The notes under the pieces were generated by a model. It was not told the origin of the DNA. It searched no databases and saw only the letters and a list, made by a program, of their open reading frames with translations. This document shows positions 9,001 through 16,560 of a DNA stretch of 64,000 nucleotides, one piece after another (position 1 is the stretch's first letter; each line of letters opens with the position of its first letter). The DNA is from Chondrus crispus. Lineage: Eukaryota; Rhodophyta; Florideophyceae; Gigartinales; Gigartinaceae. The position numbers and the translations under genes are program-made. The stretch lies in the NCBI RefSeq assembly GCF_000350225.1, contig NW_005178667.1, positions 274,900-338,899 of the forward strand. The letters run 5' to 3'.

Positions 9001-10617
9001 AAGGAAGACAAGAAGGTTCACCCGATACAATACGCCAGCAGGATGATGACGGAGACTGAGAAGAAGTACTCCACCTGTGAGAGAGAAGCATTAGCGGTGA
9101 TCTTCGCGCTAAAGAAATTTCGGGTGTATTTGCTCTCAACGCAAAAGTTCAAGTTGATTACGGATCACCAAGCGCTTCAGTATGCGTTCAAAAAGAAGGA
9201 CATCCACGGTAGACTTGCCCGTTGGATGGATTTCTTGGCGGAGTACGAATTCGAGATATTGTACCGCCCCGGCTCAAAGAATTGTGCCGCTGACTTTCTC
9301 TCGCGTCTACGAAAAGACGATGGCAGGCGCGAGGAGGATGAGGGGGACCTAGTATGTGCTGCCGCTTTTGCGAAAGGAGATATACTGGAAGACATGGAAC
9401 CTCATGTGCAGGACACGTACTGTTATCTCGAAGGAGAAGAGATGGTCGAGCAAGATGCTGCGCAGAGGCGCAGAATCAAGAAGAACTCCAGGCGGTTCCT
9501 CGCCTGGAACGGAAGGCTGTTTCGCAGGACGAAGAATGGGATTAGAACAATCCCTTCTCGTGGGATTCGACTGCAGATATTGCGGTCGCTGCATGACGAC
9601 ATTGGCCACTGGGACGCTACAGCTACGAAGCAGTTCGTTCTTGACAGGTGCTGGTGCCCGAGAGTTCATGGTGATATCTACGCCTACGTTCGTGGATGCG
9701 AAGGCTGCCAAAAGGCTGCGCCCATCCCGACGTACAAAAGCACGGCGGTGATACCAGTCTCTCAGCTCTTTGAGACATTCTCGATAGACTTTGCGGGACC
9801 CCTTCCCAAGACGAAGAACGGAAAACGTTACAACCTGATAGCGGTCGAACATCTGACTGGTTGGCCTCTGGCTTGGGCAACCGAGACCGCTACGTCTGCG
9901 GAAGTTGTCAAGTTCGTGGAGGAGGAGATCATCCATTCGTTTGGTCCCCCTCGGACCATAGTCTCAGATAACGCAACATGTTTCAGCGCGACAGCGTTGA
10001 AGAACTTCATGGTACAACAGGGAATTTCATGGAAACCGGTCCTCGCCTATGCTCCTATGTCCAACGGAAAAGCGGAGCGTATGGTCGGGACCATCAAGCG
10101 TTCAATTCGGAAGACTCTGTTGGGACAGGGGGCCGCTAGCCACAAGTGGGAATCAGCGCTGAAGCAGATCCTGTACGGATACCGCCGACGCCGGCTGTCG
10201 GACGGGTTCTCCCCGTTTGAGCTGATGTATGGAGTAAAGCCGCCCGCGCAACCCCAGACCGAACTGAACCAAATCCGGTGGGGCGGCGTTGAGGCGCGCA
10301 ACTTGGAACTGTTAGCGACGCTCGCGCTCCGATCGACGAGGGCGGCTAAACAGTTGGAAAAGAGGAGCAAGAGAATGACGGTTGTGTCGCCACGCCAGTT
10401 CGACGTACACGATCAAGTTCTGGTCGCCCGAGCAACAGCCCTAGGAGGGTTACAGAAGTGGCCCCTAGGGGAGTCGAAGTACTACGGCCCATACCGGGTA
10501 GTACGAGCCAAGCACCCGCGGTACACACTCGTGTCGCCGGGATTGCGCTACAGTCGACGGGATATACATGCAAGACGTTTAATCCCTTTTATTCAGAAAC
10601 CAGCACATTTTATGTAG
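6007..10617 (+). CDS. Gag-Pol polyprotein of element A
   Basis: This is one 1536-codon frame from an ATG at 6007. Gag comes first. Two zinc knuckles follow: residue 204 (CSYCKEPGHSATRF, last Cys replaced by Phe) and residue 227 (CPTCGKIGHTTETC, intact). The aspartic protease has LLDSGA with Asp at 443. Reverse transcriptase has KKDGKPRFCVDY near 731 and YLDD at 836-839. RNase H begins near 'ETDAS' with Asp 985. Integrase has an HHCC finger from His 1196 to the Cys pair at 1231, then catalytic Asp 1261, Asp 1321 and Glu 1357 (D-35-E spacing), and a C-terminal YYGPYRVV motif. No chromodomain is seen. The same frame is open upstream from 5746 but is cut by a TAA at 5992-5994. The residues before it look like normal gag N-terminus, so 6007 is probably a fallback start and the copy is likely impaired. 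Confidence 0.92.
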   Translation: MRGKPDEENAGAILCHLEGAAFDYYYDTYSHNGSLTEAASNWDGVKSALSDRFTGTPRPEETIQKAMSCQLDGGNLLTSMDEMNKLYRRAGFNDEAKYGLLRNAVMAHLDVAQFAIYRSLTTYEELMKTVKDFAAGRDAFKAAKTAAQSVEPVTPKRVLMRSDVDPQQEKLENKVDAITNQLAELSLMMKKRQTSEDSDTSWTCSYCKEPGHSATRFRSNPHRDTRCPTCGKIGHTTETCWSRFARKNVAHARPQGNAGAGSAYGPKAGGSANDAGDKATRDSKQVTVITETTKGELVAATKRNAEGEALPKQSKNREEVSILRLLSPTPVAPRGTLPWNEPLRVPRVKPARQKKKNVSKKAALQEHVGKYNVVSELANAPSGLTFGQLVRGDAEGARKEMKRLLSRRLGRSRGFEGHTDVFPRRLRVVTVQVYGTDAQALLDSGAVPNIMSPHLMKRLSLTPESTKKHITVADGKSSPCVGSLRQVPVSFGGLVSMMDFLVVTGTPYDVIVGMPTLEELQTCIDLGQQHVQVTVGEETIRLSLEMDENHKKPGSATDSEDFTSDSGAVPADSTDTDEDFVLSLRERVPFEPDLAWAGAVTEGEDPHAGLPDLAEEGPEYEPADEKEKRDEKEELLMSKLSHISRKNADRIMCSIKSMGIAAWSLDDLRPADVPVSHSFELNDDRPISHAVRRLPPRHNAVVREEIEKMQKAGIITPSVAPWSFPVVIATKKDGKPRFCVDYRALNRMMKADKWPLSKMEEIFDDLEGSKVFTTPDLFSGYWQVRMASWCKEQTMFVCRYGTFQFEVMPFGLMDAPSTFQRMMDGVFRDLPFVQVYLDDVVIFSKSLDVHVDHLIEVFELIARSGLKLKLAKCSFAQSQTRLLGHVIGKKGIEVDPEKTSIIWDTSEPRAKTELRSFLGLAGYYRRFIPKFAEVSASLHAATSTKVEFEFTEEMRTAFQELKKRVTSPPLLALPKFDEPFVVETDASNVAVGAVLAQKKEDKKVHPIQYASRMMTETEKKYSTCEREALAVIFALKKFRVYLLSTQKFKLITDHQALQYAFKKKDIHGRLARWMDFLAEYEFEILYRPGSKNCAADFLSRLRKDDGRREEDEGDLVCAAAFAKGDILEDMEPHVQDTYCYLEGEEMVEQDAAQRRRIKKNSRRFLAWNGRLFRRTKNGIRTIPSRGIRLQILRSLHDDIGHWDATATKQFVLDRCWCPRVHGDIYAYVRGCEGCQKAAPIPTYKSTAVIPVSQLFETFSIDFAGPLPKTKNGKRYNLIAVEHLTGWPLAWATETATSAEVVKFVEEEIIHSFGPPRTIVSDNATCFSATALKNFMVQQGISWKPVLAYAPMSNGKAERMVGTIKRSIRKTLLGQGAASHKWESALKQILYGYRRRRLSDGFSPFELMYGVKPPAQPQTELNQIRWGGVEARNLELLATLALRSTRAAKQLEKRSKRMTVVSPRQFDVHDQVLVARATALGGLQKWPLGESKYYGPYRVVRAKHPRYTLVSPGLRYSRRDIHARRLIPFIQKPAHFM

Positions 10618-10719
10618 GTGTGATGCATTTTAATATTTCGCATGTACTAGATTGAAGGCGATTGAGATTAATTTCGTTTCTTATGCATGAACTATCAGTG
10701 TTTGCTGCTTGAAGAACCC

Positions 10720-11712
10720 CTACGCACGGCAATTACCTTGCCATGGGAGGATTTGGGGCCACGATTTCCTCGGCGGTGGGGCCACATGATCAAGAGAAAC
10801 TGTTCCGTGGTGATCTGCTCGGATTACCCTCTGAAGGTGCGTAAAGTGGTGCACGCTCGGGGAATAGTCCATCTGACGCTCGAACGCGGCGACTCGGGCC
10901 GCTTCCGCTACCCATAGGCGGTCAGCAGCACCGCGACCAATGACAAGGAACATAGCATGGCAGACCGCAGACTGGATGCACAAGACGGTATTGTCTTGGA
11001 ACGCTACGGTCCGGGACGTGCAAAGGTACCGGGAAGCGAGTGGGGAGACGTCGCGTGACATAGCAAAGTTCACTCGCTTCCTCTTCCCTCTATTCTGGCT
11101 ACACCAATTGTCGATCGCCAGAATAGCGTCCATACGCGTTGAGCACTCCTTACCGAAGGAAGAGTTGAAGCCCCGGCGGGCGGTGCCGTTCGCAGAGGGC
11201 ACGCGATCGAAGGTCATCGTGTAGAGAAGTATCATGTACTTCTCTGGACTCCCCTCTCCGACGGCGTAGTGGCAACCCTTGACCTCGCCGTTACCGCCAT
11301 CAGAGCACCAGACAAATTCGACGATCCACTCTGGGTCGTCGCAGCAGGTGTACTCCGTCCCGTCGCTGTGGCTCTCGGTGAGCCCCAGCCGGTAGCAGCG
11401 GTCGGAGGTGAACCATGCCTTGCGAGCGAGGCGGGCCGATACGAAGGCCAACACATGGGCCCCGAAGAGAAGCCGGGCCCCGGCGGCAGATACGGCCGCT
11501 ACGACGGACGCCCGGTTGCCCACTTCCTTATATTTGATTCGGAAAGAACCATCCCCTACTTGGTACCGAAGCGCGGAGACGTCGGGACGTCCCACGTGCT
11601 CCCAAAGGTCAGGGAGATGTTCGGCATTACTTGGGTCTTCGAAGTCGATGAAGGGGCAATTCACGCCATGAGACGCCCTTTCGGTGACGTCCTGGCCGTT
11701 CTCTCGCCACAC
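10720..11712 (-). CDS. Antisense open frame in the 3' region of element A, unknown
   Basis: The minus strand between pol and the 3' LTR is open from about 12127 down to a stop at 10720, about 470 codons. The part below 11712 looks most protein-like: many spaced cysteines (SDRCYRL, YTCCDDPEW, VWCSDGG, KGCHYAV, KECSTRM, DNWCSQN, YLCTSRT) and balanced hydrophobic stretches. No in-frame ATG is found near the start; 11712 is a GTG, and the first ATG is 'MILLYTMTF' far inside. It would need a non-AUG start, splicing, or is already decayed. I do not recognise a family. GC-rich DNA can hold long antisense frames by chance, so coding status is uncertain. Confidence 0.35.
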   Translation of the reverse strand: MWRENGQDVTERASHGVNCPFIDFEDPSNAEHLPDLWEHVGRPDVSALRYQVGDGSFRIKYKEVGNRASVVAAVSAAGARLLFGAHVLAFVSARLARKAWFTSDRCYRLGLTESHSDGTEYTCCDDPEWIVEFVWCSDGGNGEVKGCHYAVGEGSPEKYMILLYTMTFDRVPSANGTARRGFNSSFGKECSTRMDAILAIDNWCSQNRGKRKRVNFAMSRDVSPLASRYLCTSRTVAFQDNTVLCIQSAVCHAMFLVIGRGAADRLWVAEAARVAAFERQMDYSPSVHHFTHLQRVIRADHHGTVSLDHVAPPPRKSWPQILPWQGNCRA

Positions 11713-12229
11713 GCCCGCTGAACGGCGGGCGGCCCTAGTGGCGATGCGCGGCGTGGTACCTTCCCGCCGGTGGAAGCCCTCGCCGTCTGCTTGGTTCGAG
11801 CCATAGTGCGCACAGGGAGTACCGCCCGAAGGACCACAGAGCTCCCGTGCGCGGCTCGAGACGCTGTGCGTTTCCGAGAAGTCCCGAAACGGGAACGACT
11901 CGAAACCGAGCCTCAGGTGACGCGCAGAGCACGCGGCCTGAGTCCCAGACGACGATTGACGTCGGCTACCACAGTCCCGGGCGACGCGGAGACCACGCGG
12001 CCCGAGGCTGACGCGAAGCTGACGTTGGGCAACCGGAATTCGGGCGACGCAGATGAAGTGCGGCTTGAAATTGACTGTTAGAAGTTCGACGGCGAGAGAG
12101 GCGCGAGGAGGCAGGGAGAGTGCAGTTCAGTGGCAAGGTGGAAAGACGGTGGCCGGGGGGGCCAGAGCGGTCACGCGAGGAAGCGGGGCCAGTATATTTA
12201 CGTGCAGCGGCAGCCCCGTGGGCTGCCCT

Positions 12230-12239
12230 GAGGAGGGGG
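12230..12239 (+). other. Polypurine tract of element A
   Basis: The ten-purine run GAGGAGGGGG lies three bases before the 3' LTR, the expected primer site for plus-strand synthesis. A short GC hairpin (GGCAGCC...GGCTGCC, about 12209-12227) lies just upstream. Confidence 0.7.
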
Positions 12240-12242
12240 TCA

Positions 12243-12509
12243 TGTGAGATATTTTTAGGGAAATATTTGCATTTTACTGTAGAGGGAGATTTTATTCTGT
12301 GGTCCGAGATTTTATTTGAATTTTAGAGAAGCGCACGCGGACGGCCCGGCGGAATCCGGGCCGGATGCGTGGACGCTTCTGGAAGGAATTTCGTAGAAAT
12401 AAAAGAGAGAGGGTGACGGGCGCTGCGGGGAAGGGGGGACGACACTCGGCCAACCCTCACCACAAACGGCACGCTCCCCAGAACCGCCTCCCCCATTTCA
12501 CCGACAACA
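12243..12509 (+). repeat. 3' LTR of element A
   Basis: This is the 267-base partner of 5624-5890. Differences include AGAGA to AGGGA and GTAGTCC to GTGGTCC early in the LTR, and a small cluster near the end. Confidence 0.88.
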
Positions 12510-13148
12510 ACACTTATACGTAGAAAGCCGTAAGCAATCGATTGAGATATTTTTTCTTTAATTTCAACCACGTCGTTCTGATATACGGCCCACTATCTGG
12601 CGCCGTTACGCGCGGCGGTGCTCCTTGGCCCGTGTCGGAGATATTTTTCAAAATATTTTGCATGTCCGATTTTTTTGTCACTGTCCGACAACACCAGCAA
12701 CCCCCCTTTACTGATAAAGCCAAATGGCACGAGTTCGCCAACGAATCGTGATATTTCCCTAATCCGAATAATCCTTCTAACCTTTTTATGCTGCTCCTCT
12801 TCCCTATGGATCAAAATCACGAGGTAGGTTGCGCCACATGTGCCAATGAGGAAAGGGCAAGGAAATCTCGAAAAGTCAAATCTAATGTCGATTTTGTCAA
12901 TGCAAGGATATATTCGTTCACAGTGCAGTACAAGCACATCTCCGTTGCGTTGTTCAGATGCAGAAGGGTTGAGGTCCCACGCGGCTTTTGCAGCCTAGCG
13001 TTGACATACCGTATGATGATGGAAGTCTAGCTTCCATACCCGTCAGGTAGGTCGCTTTCCTAAACGTGGGCCAGAGATCCTGCTCGGGAAAGCCACTCAC
13101 CGGCGTTTGGGTTTTGAAATAAAGGTCTTAGTCTTGAACGAAAGCGTT
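12510..13148. other. Spacer with a possible LTR scrap
   Basis: No gene is seen. Around 12637-12690 the sequence GAGATATTTTTCAAAATATTTTGCAT resembles the first bases of the element A LTR but is clearly diverged, suggesting a scrap of a related LTR. The rest is unremarkable. Confidence 0.4.
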
Positions 13149-13158
13149 ACTTATATAT
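13149..13158 (+). promoter_or_regulatory. TATA-like box of the first haloperoxidase gene
   Basis: ACTTATATAT lies about 110 bases upstream of the ATG at 13267, a suitable place for a TATA box with a leader of roughly 80 bases. The assignment is by motif and position only. Confidence 0.4.
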
Positions 13159-13266
13159 TTCCTCGTGTTTGCAGGTCGTGAAAGGCTTGCATTCATTCTA
13201 TCGAGCATCAATTACGCCATCCATTGTTTACCAACATTTTTCCGTCGTGAGCAACCGCCAGCAGCC

Positions 13267-14799
13267 ATGGTACTCCATGTTCTTGCATTCATTGTCTTAT
13301 TGTTCTCCCATTGTGTGAACGCACAGGCTCCAGAAGAACCAACTCTTCTTCAAAACCTAACTATCGATTTCACCCCTCTGAACGAATATGCAAATGTTCT
13401 CTTTCCAGTAGATGTCGTCAGCATGGAGACTCCCATCGCAATTCGCTACGTGTTGGTTTTCACAATACCATTTTACGAAGTCTTTGCGGCATGTGATTCG
13501 AAAGCCCTAGGATTCCTGGGAAAGCGCAATGTGATTCTACCACACTTATGTGAACCTCTTTCTATTGCTAAGACAACCGCTTTCCTCATGAGTCGTTTGT
13601 ACCGCTCTCAATTTCCCCTTGAAGGACGCAATCTTGAAGCTTTCCTCATCCGACAAGGGCTTGATCCCACATCTGACTCTACCGATCCGACCACGGAAAT
13701 TGGAATCGCAAACGCAATGGCCGTGGACTTGGTGGCCTACCTTGAGACCGATGGTTGGAATTCCTTGGGCGATCTCTCCAGAGACCACTTCCGCCAGCAG
13801 TACTCGGACTACACCGGATTCAAGCCTCAAAACCACGCTGAGCTTGACGTCTCTCGACTTCGTCGCCCGCTTCGTTGGCAACTTCGTCGCCCGCTTCGTT
13901 GGCAACCTCTCAAACAGGAAGCTGACCGTCGCGGTCGCTTCACAAGTCAAGTTCATGTTGTGCCCCACATTGGCAGAGCCAAACCTCTTGTTCTTTCCAG
14001 GGAAGAATTCTTGAGCCGCACATCGGAGTCTCCGTACGCGTCCGCTGACCGCAAAAAGACCATCGGTGCCAAAGACAAGCGAACAATGCGACGCCTCCTT
14101 AGGGAAGTTCTGAAGCTCAATCGTGACCTCACGAAAGAGCAAATCGCTCAGGCGCACTGGTGGGATAACAAATTCTTGTCTCTAGGGAGTTTCATCACGT
14201 TCTACCAAGGTGTTTACGGATTTAACAATGCCGACGCGGCGGTCCTAGGTCTTGGAGAGGTTATGGCGCAGCACGACTCAGTGATGCTGGCATGGAAGGA
14301 AAAGCTTCGTCACGACTTGGTGCGGCCTCCGACCATGCTTCGACGATTGTTCGAAGGCAAAAAGATAAGAGCGTTCAAGAGCTTGGACGAGGGAGTGGGC
14401 CTCGTGAGGGCTGAAGAATGGGAACCCATCGTGCCAATTCAACCACACTCTGAGTACCCCTCCGCAAGCGCACTCATCTGCCAAGCATCTCTGGATCATT
14501 TGCATGCTGCTCTCACGAATTTCATCAAAGTGAATGGGACTATCGCTGCATATGAAACGGATATTGTCCCTTTCTTAAGATCCCCCCTCACCGAGAATGT
14601 TAAGGTGAAGTATGAAACGCTGCAAGCAGCAGCGTTGACTTGTGGAAAGTCGAGGTTGTATGCAGGTGTTCACTTTTCTCCCTCTGTGGACGTTGGATTC
14701 AAGTTGGGGCAAGGAATTGGAGCAGTGGCACAAAAACACATTCAAGATCTCTGGGAAGGGCGTATCCCTGAGAATTGTGAAAGATGCTCTAACGTCTGA
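13267..14799 (+). CDS. Secreted vanadium-haloperoxidase / PAP2-superfamily protein
   Basis: I chose the ATG at 13267 because its context (gcagccATGg) is good and it opens a signal peptide (MVLHVLAFIVLLFSHCVNAQ). The frame upstream to 13165 has no ATG. The protein is 510 residues. Vanadate-binding motifs of vanadium haloperoxidases, which oxidise halides with hydrogen peroxide, are partly present: K346 with R353-P354 (KLRHDLVRP), P398-S399-A400-S401 where PSGH is usual, and S462-R463 with H469 (SRLYAGVHF). The acid-base His of PSGH is absent, so halide oxidation is doubtful; a phosphatase-like or altered oxidase role is possible. The product is expected in the secretory route or cell wall. A 24-base tandem duplication lies inside. 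A paralogue starts at 63058. There is no intron. Confidence 0.85.
   Translation: MVLHVLAFIVLLFSHCVNAQAPEEPTLLQNLTIDFTPLNEYANVLFPVDVVSMETPIAIRYVLVFTIPFYEVFAACDSKALGFLGKRNVILPHLCEPLSIAKTTAFLMSRLYRSQFPLEGRNLEAFLIRQGLDPTSDSTDPTTEIGIANAMAVDLVAYLETDGWNSLGDLSRDHFRQQYSDYTGFKPQNHAELDVSRLRRPLRWQLRRPLRWQPLKQEADRRGRFTSQVHVVPHIGRAKPLVLSREEFLSRTSESPYASADRKKTIGAKDKRTMRRLLREVLKLNRDLTKEQIAQAHWWDNKFLSLGSFITFYQGVYGFNNADAAVLGLGEVMAQHDSVMLAWKEKLRHDLVRPPTMLRRLFEGKKIRAFKSLDEGVGLVRAEEWEPIVPIQPHSEYPSASALICQASLDHLHAALTNFIKVNGTIAAYETDIVPFLRSPLTENVKVKYETLQAAALTCGKSRLYAGVHFSPSVDVGFKLGQGIGAVAQKHIQDLWEGRIPENCERCSNV
13858..13905 (+). repeat. In-frame 24-base tandem duplication
   Basis: Two perfect copies of a 24-base unit lie back to back (13858-13881 and 13882-13905) and duplicate the eight residues LRRPLRWQ. 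The paralogue at 63058 has a single LRFPLRWQ at this place, so the duplication is specific to this copy. Phase is preserved. Confidence 0.92.
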
Positions 14800-14893
14800 A
14801 TGAAAATTTCTGAATCGATTCGTGCAGAAACCCTTTACTGTAGGAGAGAAGTGCCATAGAATTATTACCTTGCTGAGTGTCTGTCGTCGCCCT

Positions 14894-14929
14894 GTCTGGT
14901 GTCTAGGTGACATTTGACCTCACATGACC
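14894..14929 (+). repeat. Isolated MITE terminal-repeat fragment in the 3' UTR
   Basis: GTCTGGTGTCTAGGTGACAT and the following TTGACCTCACATGACC closely match the inverted complement of the right end of the MITE at 15555-16064. It lies about 100 bases after the haloperoxidase stop codon. Confidence 0.6.
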
Positions 14930-14983
14930 CCGTAGCAGGCTACTGTTTATATTTGTTTTCTGGACATGTGCTTACTCGATAAG

Positions 14984-14989
14984 AATAAA
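14984..14989 (+). terminator. Polyadenylation signal of the first haloperoxidase gene
   Basis: A canonical AATAAA lies 185 bases after the stop codon at 14797-14799. It is the first good candidate downstream of the gene. Confidence 0.45.
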
Positions 14990-15554
14990 AAAGATACCTT
15001 CGCCACCGTACCTCACGTTTGAAGATGGATTCATACAGAAATCATTATTGATAGTAGAGAAGTGCTATTATAATGCGTCTCTTGCCAAGTGGCTTGCCGC
15101 GCGCCACACTCGAGACGAGTGCGACGTTACCTTGTGTCTTACGGAATGGCGTAGTGTGTAAACAACTCGTGAAGAAGGGCAGTGCAATACACTGGGGAGA
15201 GGCAAGAATAGAGAAAGGGGTGTTTACCGAGCTAAGCGATGGCTTCTGCTGCACAATTGTTCTGTTGCATTTCGGTATCTTTGAGGGGATAAAGCGATGA
15301 TGATGATATTTCGGTACAGTAACATGATTTCAAAATTGATGATGCTGCGAGAGGCAACTTTTCCTTCAGGACGCCCCCTGCATGGGTACAAAAGTTTTCA
15401 ACGGAATGAGGATGGACTGTGTGTGAATTCATAAAAGTTTGACAAAGGGACTAAAGCACAGAATTGAAAGGGAGGCAGTGAGGCCTTCAAAATGAAGACT
15501 TTGTGGTGCACTGGCACGCCCCGCTTAATCTCGAGGTCCACTCGGCATGCCGCA
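14990..15554. other. Intergenic, no gene seen
   Basis: AT-rich to mixed sequence with only short frames on both strands. I see no repeat or domain. Confidence 0.5.
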
Positions 15555-16064
15555 CTAGTGTCTAGACGACCGGCAATTTGCCTCATATGAGGTCAGGCTT
15601 GGCCTCATATGAGGCCGGGTTTTTTTTTGCAAAAAAGTATACATTAAATCGAAATTTTATAAAATCAGTTTAGACACCATTTCTTTAACCAATATTCCCT
15701 CGGCAATAGCTTCCTGCAAAACATCGGGATAGCAGTTATGAATACACAGAAATACTAAGAATCTAATATAGTATCAACAATCGGATGATATTTTAATCAG
15801 GCGTTTTGGTTTCCAAGATATCAACAAAAAACGTTTTGATGTTCTTTAAAAAAGCTTCTTCTTTAGGTATTCTCAAAAAGCCTGGAAAGGAAGTGCAGAT
15901 CTCACCAAGCTCCACCCTTCCACAGCGCAGAAGTCAACTGCGGTGGCGAGAGTATCTTTTTCCATTTTGTTCAGCTAGCACAAGTCGAGAAAAATTAAGT
16001 TGAAAAGTGACCTCATATGAGGTCAAATGGCCTCATATGAGGCCATTTGTCACCTAGACACTAG
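15555..16064. mobile_element. MITE-like element with palindromic inverted repeats
   Basis: The ends CTAGTGTCTAG (15555-15565) and CTAGACACTAG (16054-16064) are inverted repeats. Each is followed inward by two copies of the palindrome CCTCATATGAGG, at 15581-15592 and 15601-15616 on the left and 16009-16024 and 16029-16044 on the right. Terminal repeats are about 60 bases and the AT-rich centre has no coding frame, as expected for a non-autonomous DNA transposon of 510 bases. I could not define a target duplication with confidence. Confidence 0.7.
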
Positions 16065-16279
16065 ACCTTTGTCACAAATATCCTGGTACACTTGAAAGTG
16101 CCAATCGTTTGCAGAAAAAGGAATCTTAAAACGGTTATGCCGAGGTGTATAAACATGTCCTGTTATTTTCAACTTGCAATTGGACACAGTAGTGCGCAAC
16201 TACGTGGCAGATTTCAGGGATGACCCGTATTGCGCAGCTACATAATTCTCACAAAAGAGGCAAAGTGAATTCGATAATT
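16065..16279. other. Short spacer left of the Harbinger element
   Basis: No gene is visible. Two related segments (GTGCGCAACTACGTGG near 16193 and TTGCGCAGCTACAT near 16231) recur within 40 bases; their meaning is unknown. Confidence 0.4.
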
Positions 16280-16407
16280 GTGGGTTTACGCACGGCAGAA
16301 TTCTGTAACCAAAAATGAGAAATAGAAAAACAGCAATGCACAAATCTTATTCCTGAAAAATCATTGCAGAAAAATTTAGGGAGGATGTGTCATTAGGGGG
16401 GCGACAG

Positions 16408-16505
16408 TGTGTGAACAGGAGACCGATGACTCCTCGTTTACTCGTCGTCGCTCGTTGGTTATAAGCCTGTTCCCTGCGGGACAGACTGTCCTGTGCGGTC
16501 TGAAA
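16408..16505 (-). repeat. 3' LTR of the copia element
   Basis: This matches 19767-19864 over about 93 bases with one obvious difference. Its inner end is altered: a second gcggtctgaca stands about 35 bases further in (16535-16545), suggesting a small insertion or duplication at the LTR edge. Confidence 0.75.
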
Positions 16506-16560
16506 CTACAAAATGACTATTGGCGAATGTGATTATGCGGTCTGACAGTCCCCGGGTTCG

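Larger units (their letters stand above)
5624..12509 (+). mobile_element. Ty3/gypsy LTR retrotransposon, element A, nearly intact
   Basis: The order is 5' LTR, primer binding site, a single gag-pol frame, a long 3' region with an antisense open frame, polypurine tract and 3' LTR, 6886 bases in all. The two 267-base LTRs begin TGTGAGATATTT, end ACAACA, and differ at about seven positions by eye (about 97% identity), indicating a fairly young insertion. No perfect target-site duplication is visible: TTGTT lies left and ACACT right. If the left LTR began four bases earlier, the flanks would be ACATT and ACACT. All pol catalytic motifs are present. One stop codon near the N-terminus of gag breaks the frame. 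Confidence 0.9.

Noticed and set aside
11269-11721. 150-codon plus-strand frame in the 3' region of element A
   Set aside because: It overlaps the longer antisense frame and has low complexity with no domain; at most one of the two can be coding and the antisense one looks more protein-like.
16009-16044. TGACCTCATATGAGGTCA palindromes as nuclear-receptor-type response elements
   Set aside because: Half-site similarity is superficial; receptors of that type are not expected outside animals, and the copies are parts of MITE ends.
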